From NCBI GenBank assembly GCA_964364225.1, contig CAYIKP010000005.1:1-46985 (forward strand): a stretch of DNA of 46,985 bases, in the 5' to 3' direction. Source of the DNA: 12-FULL-44-12b sp964364225 (GTDB lineage Bacteria; Patescibacteriota; Minisyncoccia; Phycocordibacterales; Zambryskibacteraceae). Positions 40,531 through 46,716 of this stretch are shown here, piece by piece (the first letter of the stretch is position 1; each line of letters opens with the position of its first letter). The notes under the pieces are model-generated. The model saw only the letters and a program-made list of their open reading frames with translations. It ran no database searches and was not told where the DNA came from. Made by a program: the position numbers and the translations under genes.

Positions 40531-40562
40531 CAGCCCCCCACTTTTACAAAAGTGGGGGGCTG
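40531..40562. terminator. Terminator of the 40597-40785 gene
   Basis: CAGCCCCCCACTTTT (40531-40545) pairs perfectly with AAAAGTGGGGGGCTG (40548-40562). On the minus strand it is followed by ATTTGTTTTT. Confidence 0.8.
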
Positions 40563-40596
40563 TGGGGTCATGTGAACCTAAGGCCCTACTGCAATC

Positions 40597-40785
40597 TCAG
40601 GTTGGTGTTGGTCGTTGACACGCTCGTAAGCCCACAATAAAGCCGGCGAGCATGGCGGTGAAGAGAATTACCGCTGCACCGAGCGGGTCAGCAAGCTCAC
40701 CAGATTCAATCCGGTGAGCCATTGACATTGCACCTCCGAAGGCCAGTACATAGAGTGTCACAAACAACAACGCGAACGCTCGCAT
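40597..40785 (-). CDS. Small two-helix membrane protein
   Basis: The 62-residue product is not recognised. It has two membrane segments (about residues 3-22 and 35-53) joined by a short acidic loop (HRIESGELADP). It has the best signal set in the window: TTGACA (40848-40843) and TATAAT (40825-40820), both perfect with spacer 17, GAGG 5 nt before the ATG at 40785, and a strong hairpin terminator. Such a promoter predicts high expression. An upstream alternative start at 40848 would lie on top of the promoter. The stop is TGA. Confidence 0.7.
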   Translation of the reverse strand: MRAFALLFVTLYVLAFGGAMSMAHRIESGELADPLGAAVILFTAMLAGFIVGLRACQRPTPT

Positions 40786-40905
40786 ATATACCTCGGGTAG
40801 AGGGAACTTACTAACTCTTATTATATACTCATTGTATATGAATGTCAATAGGTTAAAATAACCCTATAAATAAGGGTATTTTGATAGTGTGATAAAATAA
40901 TAGAA

Positions 40906-42369
40906 ATGAAACCACTTTTAATTTCAAAAACTACATTTCTTGAGTTTTTGTTTTGTGCAAAAAACATTTGGCTAAAGCTTCATAAGCCAGATTTGGCGCA
41001 CATGTTTAAACTTTCAGACTTTGAAAAACAATTAATAGAGCAAGGAAATGAAGTAGATAAATATGTTCAAAAAATATTTCCAGACGGAATAGTCGGGAAT
41101 ATTAAAGGAGAAGGAACATATTTCCAGCCCACATTTGAAGCTGATGGTTTTTTAGTGAGGTGCGATGTATTGGAATACGACAACAAATCTAAATATTGGA
41201 ACTTATTTGAGGTGAAGGCTACAAATTCAATAAAAGAAAATGGAGGACTTCGTGACCATATAGATGATGTGACATTTCAGGCTTCTGTTTTAAAACGAGC
41301 GGGTTTAAATGTGGGTAAATATTTTCTTATAACTTTGAATAAAGAATATGTAAGGTGGGGCGACTTAGAACCAGAAAAACTTTTTATAAAAGAAGATGTG
41401 ACAGAAAAAGTTTTACTTAAACTTCCTGAAGTTGAAGCCCAAATGGAGGCGGCTAAAGAATATATAGCCAAAACTGAAGAACCAAAAGGTAATTGTGAGT
41501 GTTTATTTAAGGGGCGATCTCAACACTGCTCAACATTTGAATACTCGAACCCACAGGTGCCAAAATATTCTGTGCACGACCTTTCTCGTATTGGCTCTAG
41601 TAAAAACAAATTACAAATGCTCATTGAACAGGAAGTTTTTGACATAGCGAATATTCCAAGTCACTTTGAGTTTTCAGACATTCAACACAATCAAATTCAT
41701 GTCCATAAAAATGATAAGCCGATTATTAAACATGATGAAATATTTGATGCACTAAATAGTCTAGAGTTTCCTCTTTATTTTTTTGACTACGAAACATTTG
41801 CTCCAGCCATACCTGCTTTTTCTGGTTTTAGGCCGTATCAACGTATTCCTTTTCAGTTTTCACTTCATATTTTACATAAGCCTGATGGGGAACTAGAACA
41901 CTTTGAATATTTACATGAAGATTTTAGTGACCCGTCAGAAAATGTGGCAAAATTTTTAGATAAATACATAGGTGCCAAAGGGACTATTATCACTTGGAAT
42001 AAATCATTTGAAGCTGGAGTAAATAAAGAGATTGGCGAGCGCTTGTCTGAATATAAAAAACTGATGGATAGGCTAAATGGAATGCTTTATGATTTGATGG
42101 ATATATTTCGCGCCCAGCATTATGTGCATAAAGACTTTAAAGGAAGTACTTCAATTAAAAAAGTCTTGCCAGTAGTAGCGCCACATTTGGATTATAAAAA
42201 GCTAAATATTTCTGAAGGGGGAGCTGCCTCCGAATCCTGGTGGAAAATGGTTGGCCCTACCACACCCGATTCGGAGAAGAAACAAATTGCAAAAGACCTG
42301 AAAGAATATTGCGGATTAGACACCTTTGCTATGTACGAGGTTTGGAAGCACCTTACTAACCTTTCTTAA
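40906..42369 (+). CDS. Two-nuclease protein: Cas4/RecB-like domain plus DUF2779 DEDD exonuclease-like domain
   Basis: The 487-residue protein appears to join two nuclease folds. Residues 1-210 resemble Cas4/RecB-like PD-(D/E)xK nucleases: FLVRCDVLE and LFEVKAT give the Asp and ExK, DDVTFQASVLKRAG the following helix, and Cys residues in FLFCAKN and CECLFKGRSQHC could hold an iron-sulfur cluster. Residues 280-487 match DUF2779, an RNase H-like fold with DEDD-type acids: FFDYETFAP, TWNKSFE, and YCGLDTFAM. It probably degrades DNA in repair or defence, but no cas genes or other defence genes are nearby. TGA-TAAAAT ends 7 nt before the ATG. Confidence 0.75.
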   Translation: MKPLLISKTTFLEFLFCAKNIWLKLHKPDLAHMFKLSDFEKQLIEQGNEVDKYVQKIFPDGIVGNIKGEGTYFQPTFEADGFLVRCDVLEYDNKSKYWNLFEVKATNSIKENGGLRDHIDDVTFQASVLKRAGLNVGKYFLITLNKEYVRWGDLEPEKLFIKEDVTEKVLLKLPEVEAQMEAAKEYIAKTEEPKGNCECLFKGRSQHCSTFEYSNPQVPKYSVHDLSRIGSSKNKLQMLIEQEVFDIANIPSHFEFSDIQHNQIHVHKNDKPIIKHDEIFDALNSLEFPLYFFDYETFAPAIPAFSGFRPYQRIPFQFSLHILHKPDGELEHFEYLHEDFSDPSENVAKFLDKYIGAKGTIITWNKSFEAGVNKEIGERLSEYKKLMDRLNGMLYDLMDIFRAQHYVHKDFKGSTSIKKVLPVVAPHLDYKKLNISEGGAASESWWKMVGPTTPDSEKKQIAKDLKEYCGLDTFAMYEVWKHLTNLS

Positions 42370-43134
42370 TTATTTGAGCACTGCATCTAGTGCCTTTCTC
42401 AGAATTTCTATTGGTTGTGCACCGTTCACTATGATTTTGTTTGTTCCATATATAACAACTGCATTTTGACTGGAAAGAGAGACGGCTTTCATTGCATTTA
42501 TTTGTGTTTTTGTAAAAGGTTTGTTTGAAACAATAATGCTATATGGGGTGCCAAGGCCACCAGCCGAAATTGCTTCCTGATAATCTCTTTCTACTTTTGC
42601 TTTTGCGTCACCCTTTGTAAGACATGATGTGAATGTATCTTTTGGGAGACCTTCACCTTCTGCTAGTGCTGGAAGTATTGATGTGTCTAAAGTGTCATTT
42701 GATGTGGCGATATTATAAATTTTATTAGTAAACCTCCAAAAACCTTCGTTACCACCAACAATGCCAGCACACTCCATTGCCTCTGATTCGTATCTGGCTT
42801 TTTTATGAAGAGTATCAACAGGGAAATGTCTGTATACCCACGCAAGTTTACCGACAAAATCTTTATCAGTAGTGAGCTCTATCATTGTGTTGTGGAATCT
42901 TTTGCACCAAGGACATTCTGGATCTGAATATTCAATAAGAGTTAAATCTGCATTTTTGGGGCCGATTATATAATCATCAGCTTGCACCTCTTTTATAGTG
43001 AGTTCTTTTTGGGGAGCCGATGGTGTTGTTTCAATAATGGTTTTGCTCGTTGGTACTTTAGATAAATAGATACCACCACCAATAAATACCCCGGCAATAA
43101 TAATTGAGCCCGCCAAAACAAGTGTGTTTTTCAT
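42370..43134 (-). CDS. Exported DsbA-like thiol oxidoreductase
   Basis: The 254-residue protein starts with a signal anchor (residues 4-24), then a Ser/Thr/Pro linker, then a thioredoxin-like domain with active site C74-P-W-C77 in SDPECPWCKRF. The DsbA/BdbD-like helical insert follows, and GLGTPYSIIV carries the cis-Pro (TP). It should form disulfides in exported proteins such as the Cys-bearing transglycosylase. The ATG at 43134 gives the conserved N-terminus; an upstream ATG at 43179 would translate the palindromic element. The stops of this gene and the convergent nuclease gene are adjacent (42369/42370). Confidence 0.9.
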   Translation of the reverse strand: MKNTLVLAGSIIIAGVFIGGGIYLSKVPTSKTIIETTPSAPQKELTIKEVQADDYIIGPKNADLTLIEYSDPECPWCKRFHNTMIELTTDKDFVGKLAWVYRHFPVDTLHKKARYESEAMECAGIVGGNEGFWRFTNKIYNIATSNDTLDTSILPALAEGEGLPKDTFTSCLTKGDAKAKVERDYQEAISAGGLGTPYSIIVSNKPFTKTQINAMKAVSLSSQNAVVIYGTNKIIVNGAQPIEILRKALDAVLK

Positions 43135-43271
43135 CCCGATAGTGAAAAATGGTATTGCTCTATTCGAGCAGGTTACCACTATTTATAATTAGTTTTATTA
43201 AATTTCGATCTGTCATCCTATTTTATTAACCCTTAGCTGGCTCGGATACCATTTTCTACTACAGGATTCAT
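43129..43271. repeat. Palindromic element on the dsbA-like start codon, flanked by ATGAA repeats
   Basis: This is the inverse copy of the element at 23400-23540, roughly 80% identical by eye. AAAATGGTAT (43146-43155) pairs with ATACCATTTT (43246-43255); relative to the smc copy the C-G pair is changed to T-A on both arms. On the minus strand ATGAAT (43271-43266) precedes it and ATGAAA (43134-43129), the gene start, follows. A TGT-TATAAT -10 (43285-43280) lies 8 nt before the left ATG. Confidence 0.85.
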
Positions 43272-43280
43272 AGAAAAAGA

Positions 43281-43715
43281 TTATAACAAATTTCTAAAAT
43301 GAAAGCCCCGCGCAATATGCGCGGGGCTGTTGATGGCAGGCTTGGGCTTTGCCTCCTCTATGTCTCCAATCTTTGCCTTTATGGTGATACCAATACAATC
43401 AGCTTCTATCTCGTAGGTAGCGCCGATCTCGAGAGGCATCTTAAGGCTTAGAAAGGATAGTTCACCACGTCCGTTCTCCACTATGTTTTTGTAGAACAAC
43501 TCTCCATCTTTATGGAGTACGTAGTGAACAAAGATACTGTCAGTAATTGGTTTTTCTCCAACGACAGCACATGTTGCTTCCTCAGCCTCTTTGACGTTTA
43601 CAAACGAGAAAGCAAACACTAGCAGGAAAAACAAATTAATACTGAGAGAAATCAAGAGAGCATAGTCCATTTTTCTTGAAGGTTGTACTTCCTTTTCTTG
43701 GATTTCTCCAGACAA
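43281..43715 (-). CDS. Membrane-anchored small protein of unknown function
   Basis: The 144-residue product is not recognised. It has one membrane segment (about residues 19-41) and an outside domain with a Cys pair (ATCAVV, ADCIGI) that could be a disulfide. The start is TTG at 43715, supported by AAGGAG (complement of 43722-43727) 6 nt upstream. The promoter is TTGATA (43773-43768) and CATAAT (43751-43746), spacer 16. Oddly, the strong hairpin at 43304-43328 lies inside the coding region, and the TAA stop comes only after it, overlapping the -10 of the dsbA-like gene. Confidence 0.65.
   Translation of the reverse strand: MSGEIQEKEVQPSRKMDYALLISLSINLFFLLVFAFSFVNVKEAEEATCAVVGEKPITDSIFVHYVLHKDGELFYKNIVENGRGELSFLSLKMPLEIGATYEIEADCIGITIKAKIGDIEEAKPKPAINSPAHIARGFHFRNLL
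43304..43328 (-). terminator. Terminator-like hairpin inside the end of the 43281-43715 gene
   Basis: AGCCCCGCGCA (43304-43314) pairs perfectly with TGCGCGGGGCT (43318-43328). On the minus strand TTTCATTTT follows, so transcripts ending there would lack the stop codon. Confidence 0.65.
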
Positions 43716-43774
43716 AACGAACTCCTTGTGGGGGTTTCTAGCACTATTATGCCATAGAAAAAATTATTATCAAA

Positions 43775-44350
43775 CTACCAAGGCATTGCGTGAGTTAGCT
43801 TAGAATCCTCGTTATTTTCCCAATTAGAAATATCTAAATCAATTTGATAGACATTTAAACCATCAGGAATAGAAACTTTTTTGTGTGTTTTCATGTGCTC
43901 ATATAGATCTCTAGTAATAGCTACATCCATTAGGCAATATTCGATAATTTTATCTATAGCACCCTCTTTCCACCAAGTTATCGCATCTAGCCCTTGACCA
44001 GATTTTGAGACTCCTAGTGTGGCCGAAGCAACATCTTGAAGTTTGATACGCCTACCCAGAGATTCTTGTATTGTTTTCATTAAATCAATTGATTTAATTT
44101 TAGTTAAGTCTCCAGTGTAATATTTATTTAAGAGGGGAATATCAAAGTGATTAGAGTTATAGCCAATGAGTGCATCGGCTTTTTCAAAGTAGGGCCACAT
44201 ATCTTTGAACTCATGTTCCTGAAAAGCTTTCAAGGTGTTAGTTTCAAAATCGTATATTCCAACAATAGAGATATCAAGCTTAGCTGGATCATTTTCGCCC
44301 ACTTCAAAAAAAGTGTTTTTTGTTTCTATATCAAATACTAGGGGGGCCAT
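43775..44350 (-). CDS. DEDDy-type 3'-5' exonuclease, YprB-like RNase H fold
   Basis: The 191-residue protein shows the exonuclease motifs in order: LVFDIETKN (ExoI, DxE), LIGYNSNHFDIPLLNKYY (ExoII), and IIEYCLMDVAITRDLYEH (ExoIII, YxxxD). This matches the predicted ribonuclease H-like domain of YprB-type proteins rather than DnaQ. It likely trims DNA or RNA 3' ends. It begins about 40 bp from the divergent 44406 gene. Its substrate is not deducible. Confidence 0.82.
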   Translation of the reverse strand: MAPLVFDIETKNTFFEVGENDPAKLDISIVGIYDFETNTLKAFQEHEFKDMWPYFEKADALIGYNSNHFDIPLLNKYYTGDLTKIKSIDLMKTIQESLGRRIKLQDVASATLGVSKSGQGLDAITWWKEGAIDKIIEYCLMDVAITRDLYEHMKTHKKVSIPDGLNVYQIDLDISNWENNEDSKLTHAMPW

Positions 44351-44393
44351 ATTTAGTAATTCCCAAACAATATAACACAGAGATTTTATGTAT

Positions 44394-44399
44394 TATAAT
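44394..44399 (+). promoter_or_regulatory. -10 box of the 44406 gene
   Basis: TATAAT at 44394-44399 ends 6 nt before the ATG at 44406; it overlaps the first codons of a longer alternative frame and so argues for the shorter one. Confidence 0.55.
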
Positions 44400-44405
44400 T
44401 ATGCA

Positions 44406-44615
44406 ATGGAAAGTTTTTCTGCCGAGACACTAACTTCTGGAATAAGGAGTATTTTCTGGCTTTTTCTTATCGTGTATTTAATTACTGGAGGGGTTTTAGT
44501 TTATCACTGGCAAAGGTACGGAGGTAAATCTAAGGTCTTGTTTATAGTTGAGACCGTGTTTATTGTGGGTTCTGTTATTTTCGCTTTAGCCGCCTTTTTT
44601 GCAATACCAAAATAA
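44406..44615 (+). CDS. Small two-helix membrane protein
   Basis: The 69-residue product has two membrane segments (about residues 14-34 and 44-65) joined by a basic loop (YHWQRYGGKSK), so the loop is probably cytoplasmic. No family was recognised. It is followed after 5 bp by the bacterial PH protein gene, so the two membrane proteins are likely made together. The ATG at 44406 is preferred over 44388 because the -10 box lies between them. Confidence 0.7.
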   Translation: MESFSAETLTSGIRSIFWLFLIVYLITGGVLVYHWQRYGGKSKVLFIVETVFIVGSVIFALAAFFAIPK

Positions 44616-44620
44616 ACAAA

Positions 44621-45202
44621 ATGTTAAACCTTGATCCAAATGAAAGTGTGATTCTAGAAGTGCGTAAACACTGGTATGTTCTTTCGGCTAGGGTTTTTGT
44701 GATGTTTATTCTTGTTATTGCGCCACTAGTCCTTTTTTCTTTTTTAAGTAATTTGATTCCTACATCAATTCCTTTGCCCGTCGGGTATTCAGCAACGGGG
44801 TTTTTTTATTGTTTATGGCTTTTAGTAATATGGATTAGTTTTTTTATAAACTGGACCAATTATTATTTAGATGTTTGGTATGTTACAGAAAAAAGAATTG
44901 TTTCTGTAGACCAAGTCAGTATTTTCCATAGAAAAATTTCCAACCTTCGTTTTGATAAAATCCAAGATGTATCAATAGAAATTAGAGGAGCCATACAGAC
45001 CATGCTTAAATTTGGTGATATTGAAATAAAAACCGCAGCTGAAGGGGATAGTAATTTTTTAATGAAAAATGCGGCCAATCCTGATGAAGTCCGAAGAATT
45101 ATCTTTTCTCATCATCAATTTGAGCACGAAAAAGCAAGACCGGTGCATGTTGTGGAGGAAGAAATAGAGCGACCGTCCAAAGATCAATTTATTCAATCTT
45201 AA
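44621..45202 (+). CDS. Membrane protein with bacterial PH domain (bPH2/YdbS-like)
   Basis: The 193-residue protein has two N-terminal membrane segments (about 21-46 and 59-80), then a bPH2 domain: YYLDVWYVTEKRIVSVDQVSIFHRKISNLRFDKIQDVSIEIRG followed by FGDIEIKTAA. The conserved Y-x-(V/L)T-x-x-R and R-x-x-I-xDV features of the family are clear. The C-terminal 30 residues are charged and disordered-looking. Bacterial PH proteins of this type are membrane proteins of uncertain role, possibly in envelope stress. It is paired with the small membrane protein just upstream. Confidence 0.85.
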   Translation: MLNLDPNESVILEVRKHWYVLSARVFVMFILVIAPLVLFSFLSNLIPTSIPLPVGYSATGFFYCLWLLVIWISFFINWTNYYLDVWYVTEKRIVSVDQVSIFHRKISNLRFDKIQDVSIEIRGAIQTMLKFGDIEIKTAAEGDSNFLMKNAANPDEVRRIIFSHHQFEHEKARPVHVVEEEIERPSKDQFIQS

Positions 45203-45208
45203 AAACGA

Positions 45209-45235
45209 AAGCCTCTGCATGTTATGCAGAGGCTT
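45209..45235. terminator. Terminator between the PH gene and the convergent zinc-ribbon gene
   Basis: AAGCCTCTGCAT (45209-45220) pairs perfectly with ATGCAGAGGCTT (45224-45235). On the minus strand TCGTTTTTA follows; on the plus strand the T-run is weak. Confidence 0.75.
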
Positions 45236-45244
45236 GTAAGCACA

Positions 45245-45529
45245 TTACCCCTTAGAAAGCTTTTCTTTGAGGGCTTGTGCAATCACGGACACGTCCATTT
45301 CGAGCGTGGTTATGATTGTTTCGATAACACTCTCATCTTCTTCAGTTTCGGGTTGCTGTTCGCGTGCTGGAATTGTAGGAATGGCGGGCACTGTTGCAAT
45401 GAGCCGAGCAAAGCATGAGGGACACTCGATGTTCATTCTTCGCCCTGCGTACTTCGCATCGATTTTCAGAGTGAATTCGCGTCCGCAGGTTCTACTTGGA
45501 CATTTGGCCATTAGCAACAGATTCTTCAC
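45245..45529 (-). CDS. Small zinc-ribbon protein
   Basis: The 94-residue product has a zinc-ribbon pattern in MAKCPSRTCGREF and NIECPSCFARL (two Cys knuckles), then an acidic linker and a C-terminal helix (DVSVIAQALKEKLSKG). The arrangement resembles zinc-ribbon regulators such as the MJ0042/DZR types. The GTG start at 45529 has GGAG (complement of 45537-45540) 7 nt upstream. An internal ATG at 45511 lacks a Shine-Dalgarno at good spacing. Promoter: TTGCTT (45598-45593) and TATGAT (45576-45571), spacer 16. Confidence 0.65.
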   Translation of the reverse strand: MKNLLLMAKCPSRTCGREFTLKIDAKYAGRRMNIECPSCFARLIATVPAIPTIPAREQQPETEEDESVIETIITTLEMDVSVIAQALKEKLSKG

Positions 45530-45632
45530 CTTTTAACTCCAGTGGGGGAAAGGGGGTACTTCTGAAAAATATCATACGACTTTTATTGAAAAAAGCAATA
45601 CCAGGAAAAAAGCCATTTTCTTGATATTGACT

Positions 45633-46484
45633 TTAGAGGCCATCAAAAAAATTAATTAAATATTTATTTATTTCTCTTTGATCCAGATCGTAAAAATATT
45701 TCTGATTTTCATGAAGATAATTTGCTAGTACTACTCCAACAAATCTCCAATGCCAAGGTTCAAATTGGTAGTAAGTATTATTTTTAGGGTAGGAGAGTAT
45801 AAAGCCATATTTATAAGAATTTTCTGTGAGCCATTTAAATGTTTCTGTTTTACTAAAACCAGAAAAAGTGTTGGCGATTTTTGGTGTTGTAAAGTCAACC
45901 GCAGTGCCTAATTGATGTTCTGAATAGCCTTGATCTGCAGAAAACTTATTTGCCCCAGATCCGTAAGTAGTGGTGTAAATATCTTTTAAATATGACTGAG
46001 TTTCGAAAGATCTGTATGCCGAAATAATTTCGAGAGGAATTTTGTTTTGTCTAGCACTATCAATCAATTTCAATAAAAATGGCAGTGCTTTTGTTTCAAA
46101 TAACTCCTCTTTATTTTGGTATGTGTATTTAGTGTCTATTGAAGAAAGTTCTTTTGGGACATAGTGTTCATTTAGGAAAAATACTTTTGAATATTTTTGT
46201 AAAAACTCTTGATCGGTTTCTTTTAATTTTGCAAAACCAGTAACTTTGTCGGTAATACTTGCAATTTGTCCGGCAAAAGAGTCATTTATGTTTTTAATAT
46301 TATTTAACTCTAATAAAAGCGTTTCGTTTTCTGATTTAGCTTCCATTAAAACCCCCGTTGTTAAATGTAATTGATTTTCGGTTTTGTCTAGGTTTTGTGT
46401 CAGGGAATAATATTTAAAGGTTACAAATCCGAAGGCCAAAATACAAATTATAGTTAGATAGGGAAGTAGGGGGATATTTTTCAC
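45633..46484 (-). CDS. D-alanyl-D-alanine carboxypeptidase, VanY-like (M15B)
   Basis: The 283-residue protein has an N-terminal signal anchor (residues 6-26), a coiled-coil stem (about 28-90), and a C-terminal M15B domain: IISAYRSFETQ, then SEHQLGTAVDF with the zinc His and Asp (SxHxxGxAxD), and FEPWHWRFVG with the WxH zinc His. The enzyme removes terminal D-Ala from peptidoglycan stem peptides outside the membrane. Start is GTG (46484), 6 nt after TGT-TAAAAT, matching the leaderless pattern. It is the second M15-type gene in the window. Confidence 0.9.
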   Translation of the reverse strand: MKNIPLLPYLTIICILAFGFVTFKYYSLTQNLDKTENQLHLTTGVLMEAKSENETLLLELNNIKNINDSFAGQIASITDKVTGFAKLKETDQEFLQKYSKVFFLNEHYVPKELSSIDTKYTYQNKEELFETKALPFLLKLIDSARQNKIPLEIISAYRSFETQSYLKDIYTTTYGSGANKFSADQGYSEHQLGTAVDFTTPKIANTFSGFSKTETFKWLTENSYKYGFILSYPKNNTYYQFEPWHWRFVGVVLANYLHENQKYFYDLDQREINKYLINFFDGL

Positions 46485-46532
46485 CTGTCGATTTTAACAC
46501 GATTGAAAGAAGGGCTTAATTTAAGTATCATT

Positions 46533-46618
46533 TGACCTGTTCTCCAAAAGAGAACATATTCCCCGGCCCGCTTAGACTCGATGTCTAGTCGAGGCTGGTG
46601 GCGCTCCGCCAGCTGGCG
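46533..46618. repeat. Intergenic hairpins upstream of tRNA-Asn
   Basis: TGTTCTC/GAGAACA forms a hairpin near 46540, and an 18-nt perfect palindrome CTCCGCCAGCTGGCGGAG lies at about 46604-46621. They lie between the divergently oriented VanY gene and tRNA-Asn; function is unknown. Coordinates are approximate at the right edge. Confidence 0.5.
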
Positions 46619-46641
46619 GAGGTAGTGCGAAGTAAAAACAT

Positions 46642-46716
46642 TCCCCGGTGGCGCAGCGGTAGCGCAGTCGCCTGTTAAGCGATTGGTCGTAGGTTCGAAT
46701 CCTACCCGGGGAGCCA
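46642..46716 (+). tRNA. tRNA-Asn (GUU)
   Basis: The acceptor stem TCCCCGG (46642-46648) pairs with CCGGGGA (46706-46712), with discriminator G and encoded CCA (46714-46716). The anticodon arm GTCGC-CTGTTAA-GCGAT gives anticodon GTT. The T-arm is GTAGG-TTCGAAT-CCTAC. The encoded CCA contrasts with tRNA-Thr in this window. Confidence 0.95.

Noticed and set aside
20518..40599. Recoding of UGA
   Set aside because: TGA ends rnhB and the 40597-40785 gene, and core genes read normally without in-frame TGA, so the standard use of UGA as stop is supported.
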